Made by a program: the position numbers and the translations under genes. A DNA stretch of 64,000 nt, taken from positions 310,001-374,000 of the forward strand of contig VTFK01000056.1 in the NCBI GenBank assembly GCA_009617715.1. Reading direction: 5' to 3'. Shown here piece by piece: positions 42,401-53,159 of this stretch (position 1 is the stretch's first letter; each line of letters begins with the position of its first letter). Origin of the DNA: Plectrocnemia conspersa. Lineage: Eukaryota > Arthropoda > Insecta > Trichoptera > Polycentropodidae. The notes under the pieces are model-generated. The model had not been told where the DNA came from. It ran no database searches and worked only from the letters and a program-made list of their open reading frames with translations.

Positions 42401-45400
42401 CATTATACATTTTATCATTTTGCAGATGATATACTGTATACGTCTTATTTATTGGTCGTTTTTAGATATTAAAATGGTGTCTGTCTCATCTAGTCGTACC
42501 TTATTGTGTCTGCCTTTTAAACCAGTCGTATTATATTTTATTTATATAATACATATTCTCGTATATTTTATTTTATTTTTATACCCACAAATCGTTACAT
42601 TGACGCAAGTGAAAAGCCGCAAAAATTCAATATGGAGATTTTCCATTTCATCTCATGATTCGTTTCAACGATTGGCGTGTCTGATTCAATGTATTTTCGT
42701 GCGGCATGTGCGAATAAATAAAAAAATAACCGTATGAAAAGACACATCGAAAAGTGAAACGCTTACACTATCATTCCATATACGTCTATCACATTTGATA
42801 TGCTAAAAATCGACGCGATTTAAGTCAGTCTAGTTATATTTTTATTTTGTATATTTTTTGCTCGAATTGAAAGTGTATAGAAGCGAGCTTTCTTTCAATT
42901 TTTATATAATTATAACGCTCGCATATGCATATGTGTCAATTGGCCCTCATTGTTGGGTGAAACCAATGTCGCGTTTGAGGCTGCTGTAATTTTATGTGAT
43001 GACATGTTATTTCGTTGAAACCGTGTCGCCTCTAAATCGTATGCTTGAGTAATTTAATTATTTTAAAAATAAATGGATAAAATACAATATTTACGTTTTT
43101 GTCCATTTGCCTGATATTAATTGCTTTACTTTATTTATTGCGACTGTAATATCCCTAGGTATTTGAACTTCGTGGAAACCATTTAATGTAGCATGTTCAT
43201 CCCAACAGACGAATTGTAATAAATTGCCTTGTTTTAGTTTAATTAACGTTGAGAGCTTTAATAAACAATATATTCACATATATGTATTTTCATATATAGC
43301 TATATAATACTATTGTAATCATTGAAAAGCAACAATAAACCATGTACAAACTGAGTTAATCTAAGCAACAATATAATTTTAATACATAATACTAAAAATA
43401 AACACAGTTTGCTTAACACATACAAATGCACTAGCTATAAATATTTTTAATAATATTTCTAGTTGGTAAATGTTATTTAAAATCTACTTCTTTTAATAAC
43501 CCCTTTTTTAAAACAAATTTCTGAATCTGTCTGGCTAACGAACTTAGGCAAGATACGTTAAAGATTAATTTTTAAAAATAGAGCTATCTGACCTAACGAT
43601 CCAACTTCTGGTCTGTTAATAAAAATCAACATATTAGACATAAAGTACGATTTTGAGAAGCTGAAATTGCATAGTTTCAGAGGAAAATACTTTATTCCTG
43701 AATTGCTTTTGAAGAGCAATCAGATTTATATTTCTGCATACATACGATATATTTTCAATTTATTACTCAAAATTGCATCGTTTCTTGCTTTGTGTAGATG
43801 TATGAAAATACTACTCACCCCGATCCACAAAAAATGTATCGTAAAAAAGACCGATCGCTGTTCTTTTGACATCTGCTAAGTTGTTATATAAATCATTATT
43901 CACTACTACATCCATAATTACCATCGGTAAGCTTCAGTGGACCAGCGACACGGTTTTTATTCTCGTTGTTGTACGCTCACTTAAATCGTATATCTCTCAA
44001 AGATGATTTCCAAAATCATTTTATTTTATAATCCAGGTCGATGTAGTCTACACTTTACACGTTCAAAAAGCAATTGAAAAAAATTGTCTTAAGCATCTTC
44101 ATTTTAAAGTAACGCAAGGTATAAATTTGAAAGTCCTCTTTATTTTTTGTTTATGCCTTAGAATTGCGATTGCGTCCCTTATACTGTTTCAACAAACTTG
44201 TCAGACATAATGATGTTTTCGGTGATAGCTACGAGGAGCTAGAACAATTTATTTGGATTGGTGCAGCCTTTTTAGATGTGCATCACAATATTTTGTTATT
44301 TAATAAAACATATCGTGCGCGTTTGTAATATGAACACGTGTATTAATATGTGCTTATACATATGTATGTATATTGGTGCATGTTTAAGAACCATAAAAAA
44401 GTGAAATATATTTTTGAATTACCCTATAGTTTTGTTGATATGTTTATTATTGCATTTCAATTCGCAAACATAGTTAAATAATCATTGAAAAAATAGTTTA
44501 TTTAAAATAAGTATATTATAAAATTATATTTTATGACTATTTATTTTATTAATTTAAATTAGCTTAAATATTTTTATATATTTGTAAAAAAATGAGAGCC
44601 ACCGAAAAAATCATTATCTGAATACATAATATTTTTTTCCAAATTCTACTAGTTTAGAAGTTCTGATCGTTTGCAATTACGCAAATTACACGCATCAGCA
44701 GTTTTTTATTACTATGTATACCCGTAGCTAATATAATAATTGGCAATGTTAACCACAAACTTACCAGCTGATAATTGCTTATAGCACTAGAAAATATATT
44801 GTTTCTGACTATGGATTGCAATAATACCGGTATTACAGATATTTACATTGTTATTTTATTATATTTTTTAATTGATAATAAGAAAGAACGAAAAAATAAT
44901 ATCTATTTATACAAAGTTGAACCAAATGCTGTATTGCTAAGTTTGTGCTGTAATAAATTGCTGAATGTTGACACATGATTAAAAGTCAGAACATTTTCTT
45001 TAAAGATATTGAATACAGATGTAGTAACTATTGTCTTCATATTTTTTTTAAATATAATAAACAAGCATGTAAAATTTTGACGACACGTATGACCAATTAT
45101 ACGTCTTTCTGTTTATGCATATTTGTGTTTAAAAGAATAAGAAGCTTTTAAACATTATTCCTTACATTCAGGTACTTCTAAAAATACTTTATACGCTGAT
45201 CCTTTATTGTTTTGTATACAAGTACTAATAAAAATCAATAAGCTGAGTGTGTACAAAAACTTTTCTGCTCAAATTATTTATTTATTTTATCTATAGTATC
45301 TTTCAAAAATAAAAATTATTGTGATATTCTAAAAAAAAACAATAAATATGCAATAATTGAAATAAGATTTCTATAATCTTATTTCAATTATTGTACATAT

Positions 45401-47733
45401 ATTATTTATTTTAGAATATCTCATTAATTTTCATTTTCTTTCGTATACTTAAATATTTCTACTCATGGTAAAAGTAACATTAATTTTAGCTATAAATGTT
45501 AGCAAAAAAATGACAAATTTTGTGGTAGAAGTCAGGGATTCACGAACATGTATTTCAGTTTTGTCGCTTTGATTCAAATCAGCATACTCCATATAAGGAT
45601 AAATTATCACAATAGACATGATAGATCTGGATTCCAACCCCATATGAACAGGGACGTCATTTCAGTTTTTTCCAGAAGGAGGCGAAAGTTAGCATAATAT
45701 TCCATTTCATTAAAATTCATAGTACTTCATTAAATGGCATGCATTTTTCTGATCAAATTATCTGAGTAGAATCCACGTCAAAATCAATAAAAAAAGTTCC
45801 GTCACCGTCGCAGTGTGAACGCTCAGTTATGCACCGACACGATTTTATTCCATTTGACGTGAATTTTTAACTTCTGAGAAGTGATAATTGATTTTGCGCC
45901 CTTCTATTGACCAAAATTCGATTTGAATATATTGTAACCAATACTCTTATATCAAAAGTCCATAGTAATATCGGTAAGGATAGCTATCATATTTTTAAAA
46001 CATAGTCTGATATTGAAGTATTTTATGTTATATTTTAGACTTGACCTAATGAAAGTTCTAAAACTATCATTATTTTTAGAATTTCATTAGGTCAAGCTGG
46101 GTTTGATTAATTCGTGTAGGCTAGGTTTTGGTTTGAACAGCAAATCTACGTTTCGCAACTGTCAAATTGCGTTTCTTAGACGTTTTAGAGCACCATATAA
46201 TTTTACTAGAAAATGTATTTGTACTTTACTAGTGAAATATATAACTCACTGAAAAATACACATTTACTGTAACATTTATACGTCGCATGTAAATATGTAA
46301 TGATAACTATGTAAATATCATATAGTTTTACTAGCACCTGCCAGATAAATTATAAATGACGTCCATGCATGTGGATCCTAATGCTTGTTCGGTGACTATC
46401 GTGTCTGGAAGATTGGAATTAGTGATTATTATATATCTTATCGATCATCATAGATTCGATCATCACAGAGAAATCTAGCTTACTTGTTCAGTTTGAAACC
46501 TAATTTTCTTTAATTATATTCTTCTCTCTACGCTGATCTGATGCACATCTCATTTTTTGAGATCTTAATCAAGCGCTTAGTCCTGAATATTATTTTTATT
46601 TATGATACAAAAATACTAATTACTGTTATTATTACTTTTCAGTATGCCTCTGCAACCCCCTGAGCTCGAAAGTCGGCCCTGATCTCGAGGAACCGATACA
46701 TAATGCAGCAGAGATCACCACCCCAGAAGTACCTTACAAAGAAACAAATTCAAGAACGGGAAAAGCGATAGGACACTCGCCTAAAACGCCGATACCGATT
46801 ATATTCTCAACGCCTATTCCGTATCAGAGAGTCTCCATAGTCTTCCCGCTTCCGACGAGTAGCGACACCGAAGATGAGGGGCCATCGTTTCAGAGAGAAA
46901 TATCTCAACGCATTAACTACAAAAAGATAGAAGAGACACACGAAGACATGATACAAACAGATCCTCCATCAATAACAACCATCTCAAGTATAAGTTCAAC
47001 TGAAATATCTGCTACTAGTAACGAAAGTAAAACTGTCAATAACACTATTGATACACCGATATTGAAAAGTGAAAATCTTACCATGAACGAGACGGTTAAA
47101 TCTGATCAAAACGTCACTAGTGACGAAAAGAATAAAACGACCGACGTCGATAAAGATACGACTCAGAGTAATACTACTGAGACGGAAGAATTAGCGACGA
47201 CTACCGAAAGGGTTATTAAAAATGATAGCGTCAATATTGTTGACGGGGATGACGAACCGGAAGTTTCGACTGTTAGAGCACTTTCTTTAGAGACAGCCGT
47301 TGGAAGAAGAGCTGTCGAAGAACCTATTGCTCATGTTACAACTCATATAAGCCCTGATAGAGACGAAGGCTTGGATGCTGCAGGAATATCTGGTATTTGC
47401 TTCGGTACTCTCGTCCTGTTAGCACTAACTGGTGCCATATCGTTCGTCTTGTACCGTCGGAGGTATTTGAACAAACCACAGACTCTAAACGATAAATGTT
47501 CGAATCCAGACTCGAGTGGTTACATTGACGACAGTACTATTAGAGTAAATAGAACTTTGTATTTTATATAACTTATATAATGTTTAATCTTACATATAAT
47601 TGTTTTTATTTTATATTTTTAGGAAAACTCTGAAGAAATGTACAGCCTAGATAACGACTCGTTTTTGAACTCTCTCGAAGCAATGACAATCCAAAACTAT
47701 TGGACGGACAGTGTTAAACACACCAAACTGTGA
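24371..47733 (+). CDS. Secreted-leader type I membrane protein, 355 aa, function unknown
   Basis: Exons: coding 24371-24425, 46643-47544 and 47623-47733 (stop TGA). The lengths 55 + 902 + 111 = 1068 nt keep one frame and give 355 residues. The first intron (GC-AG) is about 22 kb and the second (GTAAAT..TTTAG) is 78 nt. The ectodomain (about 20-265) is Pro-rich, then Ser/Thr-rich, with eight N-X-S/T sequons between about 140 and 225. A single hydrophobic segment (about 266-288, GISGICFGTLVLLALTGAIS...) ends in a YRRRY stop-transfer. The tail (about 289-355) is acidic and Ser/Tyr-rich, contains SSGYIDDSTIR and ENSEEMYSLDNDSFLNSLEA, and ends YWTDSVKHTKL. The tail looks more constrained than the ectodomain, suggesting a signalling or adaptor interface. 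The leader and tail establish topology; I do not recognise the family. Retention of intron 2 would give a truncated tail ending at 47571. Confidence 0.8.
26866..27025 (+). repeat. tRNA-derived SINE
   Basis: The head ATAGACGAGTGGTATAAGTC, GCTGACTATTGACCTGAAAG and CCTTAATTCGAAACC resembles tRNA A and B boxes (A-box GAGTGGTATAAGT, B-box-like AATTCGAAACC). A unique tail follows: TATCAGATATAATAATTATT, TATCGATTGACCACCATAGA. Related copies are at 6360-6525 (minus) and, tail only, 46385-46490. The head is too diverged to call a working tRNA gene. Confidence 0.6.
28810..29050. other. GC-richer patch, function unknown
   Basis: Composition is markedly higher in GC than the flanks (GGGTCCCGGGGTAACCGGGT near 29008). 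Open frames exist on both strands (28882-29064 plus; 29002-29239 minus in two frames), but none has a recognisable domain. It could be regulatory DNA in the intron. Confidence 0.3.
31092..31375. repeat. Two-unit direct tandem repeat (~145 bp)
   Basis: Unit 1 starts at about 31092 (TTAATAAATTTTATGCACAT) and unit 2 at about 31241 (TTAATAAGTTTTATGCACAT). Both then carry AAATGCAATT, GTGAGAAA, TTTTTAAAAGA, TATGAC.CTAAAA, TTCGGC.CAATTCACGCTTTT and TGGCTT. Non-coding intronic duplication. Confidence 0.7.
31986..32045 (+). repeat. Short dispersed repeat A
   Basis: TTTGATACATTTTAACTGGC then TTAGTTAGTAAAATTATATT and ATACTATTGAAAATATAA. Close copies in the same orientation are at 35687-35746 and, more diverged, 21711-21765. 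Part of a larger unrecognised family. Confidence 0.6.
32255..32370 (+). repeat. Dispersed repeat B with internal GCGAT/AATTG microrepeats
   Basis: Contains AAAATATGCTGGCGATCATT, GTTAGCGATTAATTGCTGGC and TGAATTGCGGGCGATAAATT. Inside it, a module of the form (G)GCGAT.AATT.NTGG recurs about every 15-25 bp. The reverse complement of the same block is at 35515-35615. Confidence 0.6.
32900..33275. promoter_or_regulatory. GC-richer intronic island, candidate regulatory region
   Basis: About 375 bp of balanced composition in AT-rich intron, without a supportable exon. It includes CpG-containing stretches (CGCCGTTGCGTCAAAACCGG, TCGGTCGTTTCGACGGG) and the short palindrome GCGATTAATGTAATCGC near 33222. 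A promoter or enhancer for the downstream alternative exon is possible, but this is inference from composition only. Confidence 0.3.
33994..35073 (-). mobile_element. Harbinger-like non-autonomous element, complete copy
   Basis: 1080 bp with both termini: left TGCCCGCACTACACTCTCTG then GAAGTTG, and right end reading TGCCTGCACTACACTCTCTG then GAAGTTG on the opposite strand (26 of 27 positions identical). It is flanked by TAA on both sides (33991-33993 and 35074-35076), a 3 bp TWA target duplication as in PIF/Harbinger. It is inverted relative to the copies at 16.3 and 19.3 kb. The 106-codon frame at 34692-35012 lies inside and is not a recognisable transposase. Confidence 0.8.
35515..35615 (-). 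repeat. Dispersed repeat B, inverted copy
   Basis: The reverse complement reads AAAATATGCTTACGATCATT, GCTAGCGATTGATTGCTGGT and AAATTGTTGGCGATGGAA, matching 32255-32370 in order. It sits about 75 bp before a copy of repeat A, so the A and B modules are associated at both loci but in different relative orientation. Confidence 0.6.
35687..35746 (+). repeat. Short dispersed repeat A, second copy
   Basis: TTGATACATATAAACTGGCT then TAGTTAGTAAAATTATATCC and ATACTACTGAAAATATAA, nearly identical to 31986-32045. Confidence 0.6.
37870..37880 (+). promoter_or_regulatory. Candidate initiator for the alternative first exon
   Basis: GCTCAGTCCGC contains TCAGTC, the arthropod initiator consensus, at the start of a locally GC-richer stretch about 345 bp upstream of the exon ATG at 38219. 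No well-placed TATA box is seen. This is a weak, positional inference. Confidence 0.2.
38219..38273 (+). CDS. Candidate alternative signal-peptide exon of the membrane-protein gene
   Basis: Codes for MNVRDKIYITLIIFALSK plus one nucleotide, a charged n-region followed by a hydrophobic core, and ends at AAAA|GTAAGT, a strong GT donor. Its coding length (55 nt) and exit phase (1) are identical to the exon at 24371-24425. Splicing to 46643 gives ..ALSK-ICLCNPLSS.., which stays in frame. This fits an alternative promoter/first exon inside the large intron that would swap only the leader. It could instead be a chance frame or the first exon of another gene. Confidence 0.5.
42188..42370 (+). other. 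Unassigned coding-like patch, open on both strands
   Basis: A short island with near-balanced composition carries a plus-strand frame (MRRRIWRRRYKKKYILESLT.., ending SIK) and an overlapping minus-strand frame (42175-42393). Neither has a recognised domain. An internal exon, transposon scrap or regulatory DNA are all possible. Confidence 0.25.
45323..45420. repeat. 98 bp imperfect palindrome (hairpin element)
   Basis: The arms about 45323-45370 and 45376-45420 fold around TCTAT: the left arm begins GATATTCTAAAA and ends AATTGAAATAAGATT, and the right arm begins AATCTTATTTCAATT and ends TTTTAGAATATC. The inner ~20 bp are perfectly complementary. MITE-like, within the large intron. Confidence 0.65.
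45723..45875 (+). repeat. Dispersed repeat, inverted partner of 23.43 kb
   Basis: Shares CATTAAATGGCATGCAT, CCACGTCAAAATCAATAAAA and CCGTCACCGTCGCAGTG with the reverse complement of 23430-23530. It continues with a further partly inverted block (GCACCGACACGATTTTATTC, CATTTGACGTGAAT), so it looks longer than the 23 kb copy. Confidence 0.55.
46040..46096. repeat. Short hairpin, 23-24 bp arms
   Basis: CTTGACCTAATGAAAGTTCT (left) and AGAATTTCATTAGGTCAAG (right) are complementary apart from one mismatch, with a loop of about 10 nt. The flanking sequence (GTTTGAACAGCAAAT.TA near 46131) is also seen near 32110, so it may mark another MITE family. Confidence 0.6.
46385..46490 (+). repeat. SINE tail fragment
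   Basis: TATCGTGTCTGGAAGATTGG, TATATCTTATCGATCATCAT and AGATTCGATCATCACAG parallel the tail of the SINE at 26866-27025. The tRNA-like head is absent or unrecognisable. It lies about 150 bp upstream of the large membrane-protein exon. Confidence 0.45.
46643..47544 (+). CDS. Main exon of the type I membrane protein (ectodomain, TM, juxtamembrane)
   Basis: Acceptor TTACTTTTCAG|TATGCC, donor AGA|GTAAAT. It encodes residues 19 to about 319 of the 355 aa product, from the VCLCNPLSS start through the Thr/Ser/Asn-rich ectodomain and membrane segment to SSGYIDDSTIR. Codon use and GC content are clearly unlike the flanking AT-rich intron, which supports a real coding exon. It is one uninterrupted frame starting well upstream of the in-frame ATG at 46948. 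Confidence 0.85.
47623..47733 (+). CDS. Terminal coding exon of the membrane protein
   Basis: Acceptor TATATTTTTAG|GAAAAC. It encodes 36 residues, ENSEEMYSLDNDSFLNSLEA then MTIQNYWTDSVKHTKL, and stop TGA. Phase 0 junction with the preceding exon. The tail is rich in acidic and Ser/Tyr residues; no named motif is claimed. Confidence 0.85.
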   Translation, partial: ENSEEMYSLDNDSFLNSLEAMTIQNYWTDSVKHTKL

Positions 47734-49480
47734 AATATGCGTTTTTTTTTATTAGATTCACATCCAGGCCTAATGTAAATGTTTTGGACCATTAGTTAAA
47801 CATTTGTTATATGTATAAGGTGATCAAAATAGTTTGTGTGATTTATAACATATTCTATTACTAATTTCTTACTATAATTTATCTAAAATAGTACATATAA
47901 TATAACCATCGTTAAATACAAAATAAAAAGCCAAGCTTACTTATTTCTTTAGTTATCATTAACTACATATTTTAGAAATTCTATATACCTATTATATTTA
48001 AAATATAAATTACATGCATATTTTTCATCGCTAGTTTTTATAAAGATTATATAAATCAATTATTGCTACATTCATTATATGACAAATATACTGCAAATTC
48101 TACTTATAATTGATATTTTAATGTTTTTTGCCAACACTACTACTACTAAAACTATATATTCTAATTCTAAAACACTTAGTTAAATGAATACATAATTTAC
48201 ACAAATAATATTTTGATCACCTTTTTTATTTTGGAAATATTTTCTAACGCATAACATTCCCTCAATGTTATTTTATTTATATATGTATAAATATTTTATT
48301 TGATCTCATGTGCATCTTTTAAAAAAAATACTTTAACTTTATATTAAATTCATGAACCATAATTTAAGAGTAAATTGGTTTTACTTTTAATTCCAATTAT
48401 GAAATAATTGACTGTGAATGTGTTGTGTTGTCGTTTTGGATTGTTACATATATATAAAAATCAACTAAGGAATTTGTCCATATAAATATTAAAATATTGT
48501 TAATTCTACATTTACCAGTATGTTGCTTAATACCTGCGACTGTTTTGTTGTCAGACATATTTTATAAAACGTTTTTCTTTATATATTTTTTTTTCACTAA
48601 ATTATGTTGTATTTACTTTATTAAAATGTGATAAATTGTGGTTATAATAGTTTTTTATACTTAGTGCAATTTTGTGATCCGGCCATTTTACATAATTTTC
48701 ATTTTAATGTATGATTATTTTTCTTATGATTTTGAATATATTTATAAGAGATTTACGTTAGATTTTATTTATTGAAATATTAATATTGTGAATGTGTTAA
48801 GATTCTTGCATATATATTATATATACAGTTCTACACCAAATGCAGTATTAAATGTATAAACTGTTTTTCTGATAAATGTGACAAATTAAATGTTTTATCG
48901 ATATGATAATATGTTCATTTCAGTTTTATTTACTTTTCTGTCAAATATTAAATATTGTACAAATGCGATTCTAATGTAAAATCAGATTATATTTATTTTA
49001 CCATATAATAGCATGTCTATCATTAAATAATTCATAGTGTGTGTATATAAATGTATGTGTAAGTGTGAGATATCTTTAATAATAATAGTCTGTGATCATC
49101 ATTGAGAAATTTCAGTGATATATTTTATTTTTATAAATTAGACTTTGTGTTTGTATACTTATATTGGTAGACTTATATTTTAAATATTGATGTTTTAGAA
49201 GTAAATCAAAATATTTGTGTATCTATATAATGTAAAATTATTATTAACAGTGTTTTTATTGTGTTGAGATACTTAATTTTGTGTTACACTATTTTATATA
49301 TTCAAAAAAAAAACATATCTCTTACACTATATTTTTAGACTAATAATTGTGGCGAATATCGAAGAGTTAATAAAATATAGTAAATCATAATAATTAAACT
49401 AAAAATAAATTGAAACGCAGTTATTGTTTGTTATCATTTATAAACCATTCCTAATAAATAAAATTATAAATGCAAATAAT
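47734..49480 (+). other. Probable 3' untranslated region and downstream AT-rich DNA
   Basis: No coding frame follows the stop. The first AATAAA is at 47922-47927; further candidates lie near 49370 (TTAATAAAATA) and 49455. The true cleavage site, and whether the UTR is about 0.2 or 1.7 kb long, cannot be decided from sequence. Confidence 0.4.
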
Positions 49481-51457
49481 TATATACGTTGTTTTATTTT
49501 ACATTTGTATACATTGCTTTATGCCGCTTTTAACACATATGATGCAACGAGATTTTGTTTCATAGTCTACTTCAAGCAAAGCTATGTATCTGACAAAGGT
49601 TGATAGATCTTACAGAGAAGATTGTTTAATACCATAATTAAATTACGGACCATATAGAAACTAAATTACTATTACTGATCAAATTAATAAAAATATAACT
49701 AAACTAAGAATATTATATTAAAAAATGTTATTAACCCTTTGAGCAGTATTGCCGTATATGTAATGGTAATCTATATTTCCCTGTTTTGAGATACCGCAGA
49801 TAGTTACATACGTATATACAAATAACTGAGGAAATAATAAACATAAAAAACAGTACTAAGAGCCTCTAATTTTATATACATAAAATCCACAAAAGCTGAA
49901 TAATATATAAAAATAATAATAATAGAAGTGTTAAAATAATTTATTAAAAATGCTAATACAAAACAGTAGTGAAATAAATCAAAGCAAAAAACTTTAAATA
50001 TTACTGATTTTTTACTATAATTTAATTTAAATTTAAAATATTAATAAATAAATAATATCAGAAATAAATATGAAAAAATAAGTAAAAATTACTCACTCCC
50101 AGGTATATACTAACAAATGTCTAAATGAACTCACTACTTAATATATAACAGTATTAATAAATGTTTACTTATATCTTTTAGTATTAATTACAAAAGATAA
50201 TATAATAATTCTGATTTTCAAAATACATTTTTTAGTTAAAATAGGCTTTCGAAAACAAGCAATATTTTTTTATAATTGAATAATAATTATAATTATTATC
50301 AAAATGCTTTATATAATTTAATATATTTCCTTTTAATATATATAAAAGACAATTCAATAACTTTTTGAAATGTTTCATTATCACTTTCCTAGATGAGTTG
50401 AGTGGGATTTCCACTTCGTGGTCGTACCTTGGTGTATCTTTGTACCTGGAATCACTGAATCAATGCTAATATCACTGGTTTTGAAAGAAAACTTTTTTAA
50501 TGAAAATGAAGCACGTTTGCTATTTGGGTACAAACAATAGAGCGGCTCTGATATTCAAATTAACTTATACTCTGTATATATTTTTCCTGTTAAATATTTA
50601 TTTTTAGAATTTTAATGAAAAACACAATATTTCATAATCTAGTTAAAGATTTTTTACATAGCAAAGTGATATTTGGCCTATCTTTTATTTTTTTAAACAA
50701 TTATAATATAGATTTATTGTATCTAAAATATGAATTAAATAATTTAATTTTCAACATGTCTTTGTATTATTGAGTAATTTATAGTTTATTAACGATTATA
50801 CTCCGATTCTACTAGATGCTGATTATGTACATTAATCTTGGTTTAGAATATGTAATGTAATTGGTCAAACTATATTAATATCAATATTGTATTACTAACT
50901 ACTTTTATTTAATGTCAACCAATAAAGTGTTAATAGTTTAATAATAGAGAAAAATGTAGAATTTAATAAAAAGCTATTTATTTATTGGTATATTTATGCA
51001 ATTGAGGCTACATGTTCAATTTTAAAAAATAAATATAGGGTATAATTTTATATTTAAATTTAAATACTTTAATTGATTTTTAAATAACATTTCTTTTAAT
51101 ATTATTTATAATTTTTCACCTTAATTAATACTAATTTAATAAAAGTTAAACCGCAAATTTTTAAAAGAGGAATTAAAAATTGAAATAATATTGTTTTTTA
51201 AGATAAGCTTAATTCAAGAACCCTTATTATATATTTTATTACTATTAAAAAATATTATTACAGTTTAATTAAAAAATATCTAAATATTAAAAAAAAGCAA
51301 ATTCTGACGTTTAAATTTTTTTCGTGCTTGGCAACATTTTAATAATTGAAGTTATCTCGTTATCAGCTTTGTTCATAGCTTCTAGTTGTTTTTATTCTTA
51401 CTTTTTTGCAACGTCACGCTTTGATAAAATTGAATTTACCTACAACACTCAATAAAA
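49481..51457. other. AT-rich intergenic stretch
   Basis: No gene or delimited repeat recognised between the membrane-protein gene and ADI1. The promoter of ADI1 should lie at its right end, but no TATA box is evident there. Confidence 0.5.
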
Positions 51458-52926
51458 ATGGTTCGAGCTTGGTTTATGGATGATTCCAAAGAAGATCAAA
51501 GACTAGAACATCAAAGACAGCCTCCAGAGTTCATCTCACCCGAAGATCTTTATATAAAAACAGGAGTCGAATATTTTAAGGTTATACCATAGTTTTATAT
51601 TTTAGTGTCTGTTCAGATATTTTAAAATCTGGTCACCTTAACTATTTAATTTGAATACTATATATGTATTTATATTTTCACAGATAAATCATATTGATTT
51701 TGAGAACGACACGACCTTGACCGATTTGAGAAAAGCACGTAAATACTCATACGAAGATCAAATAATATGTTCCAAAGAATGTCTGCCTAATTACGATGAA
51801 AAAATAAAGTCGTTCTTTGAAGAACATCTGCATACAGACGAAGAAATCAGATTGGTGTTGGATGGTTCTGGTTATTTCGACGTCCGAGATGGAAAAGATA
51901 ATTGGATTAGAATTGAGGTTATCGCCGGTGATTTGATCATAATTCCGAGTGGAATATATCATCGTTTCACTTTAGATATTAAGGTATATCACTAACTGAT
52001 TAGCACACTAAAATAATAGCAATAAAGTTGTAAATTTTTTTTATATAATAATATAAATAAAAACCTATAAAACTATATCATATTTTCAAGGTAAAACTCA
52101 TATTTTCAATAAATAATAAAATTTAACAGGGAATTATTTTAAGAGATATGTGCTTTTAAATAATTATTGTGTTCCATAGAATGAATTGTTTGTTTATTTA
52201 TTTAAGGTAAATCTTCGGAAAAAGATTCGTCGCTCGCTTACCTAATCTTTTCAACAATAATGCACAAATATTTGTTTTGTGGAACAATTAATTTATATAT
52301 TGCTCATTTAAATTGTCCTAATATATTATAATATCAGTAGCTGAATAATGATGAAATACGTTGTAGACTTTTTATAGTAACCAGTTAATTATCTTGTTAT
52401 TTAAATCCACATTTGGTTAACGTTTAATAGAAATAATAACCCAGAAAAAATACTGTATGATACAAATCAAGTCAGGTGCCGTAAATATAAGGTTAATAAC
52501 TATATCAAACCATTAATAATAAAGTAAGTTGATACCACATCTATAATATAATATTTAATAATTATTTTATGTATTTTTATCTTTATTTGAGTATTTCTTA
52601 ATAATGATTATAAATCGTTTAATTTTATTTGATATTGAATATACCACTTTTACATCAGTTAGTTTTATGCAATCATATGTACATATATAAAACATGATAT
52701 TTTTAACTTTACGGCTCTTGAAAGTCCTAATATTTCAATGTGTGTTAATTATTAGATATATTAATATATATAATTCAATTAAAACAAAAATATTTCTTCA
52801 CAGAATTTTATTCAAGCTAAGAGATACTTTGTCGGAGAGCCTATTTGGAAACCGTACAATAGGCCAGCTGATGATATGGATTGTAGAACAATCTATTTGA
52901 AGAATCTCGAAGAAGGATTTGCATGA
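51458..52926 (+). CDS. Adi1: Acireductone dioxygenase (methionine salvage), 181 aa
   Basis: Exons 51458-51580, 51684-51983 and 52804-52926, all phase 0 with GT-AG introns, give 181 aa, the usual family length. The enzyme oxidises acireductone in the 5'-methylthioadenosine cycle: the Fe form returns the 2-oxo acid precursor of methionine plus formate, and the Ni form gives an off-pathway product with CO. It is a cytosolic/nuclear cupin. The metal ligands are visible as EEHLHTDEE (H89, H91, E95) and PSGIYHRF (H134). The N-terminus MVRAWFMDD, the [11 protein letters not shown] strand and the C-terminal [17 protein letters not shown] block are family hallmarks. The start context (AAAAATGG) is good. 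No disruption is seen, so the gene is likely functional. Confidence 0.95.
52128..52320. repeat. Foldback element copy in ADI1 intron 2
   Basis: The left arm (GATATGTGCTTTTAAATAA.., GTGTTCCATAGAATGAATTG) and right arm (AATGCACAAATATTTGTTTT, GTGGAACAATTAATTTATAT) are near complements and match the family at 2.6 and 18.1 kb. It lies wholly within the second ADI1 intron. Confidence 0.65.
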
Positions 52927-53159
52927 TATTTTTATGGAGCAGCTCTCAAATTTACTTGTTACGTAATACATATTTTATCATTGTTAAAATAGTGCTTTTA
53001 TATGAATATTATATTATATTGGATACTTTTTTATGATCATATAGTATATTTTGGTATGTTTGTATTTTTAAAATACGCAAATGTTTATATAAATAACTCA
53101 CACTAGAATTTGGTTTGAATCTTTAAATATTAATTTATATTTAACAGTATTTTGATATG

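Larger units (their letters stand above)
24426..46642 (+). other. ~22 kb first intron (GC-AG) of the membrane-protein gene
   Basis: Apart from the candidate alternative exon at 38219-38273, no coding exon was recognised. The intron contains a SINE at 26.87 kb, duplications at 31.1 kb, a Harbinger-like element at 33.99-35.07 kb, dispersed repeats at 31.99, 32.26, 35.5, 45.3 and 45.7 kb, and GC-richer patches at 28.8-29.05, 31.73-31.86 and 32.9-33.28 kb that could be promoters or enhancers. The remaining stretches are AT-rich with nothing recognised. Confidence 0.6.

Noticed and set aside
46948..47571. A 207 aa protein starting at the ATG at 46948
   Set aside because: The frame is open back to a good acceptor at 46642 and joins a signal-peptide exon; the end (VNRTLYFI) lies in an intron with GT-AG borders.
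51747..51962. Minus-strand 71-codon frame
   Set aside because: It is the antisense of ADI1 exon 2, which has clear catalytic residues on the plus strand.
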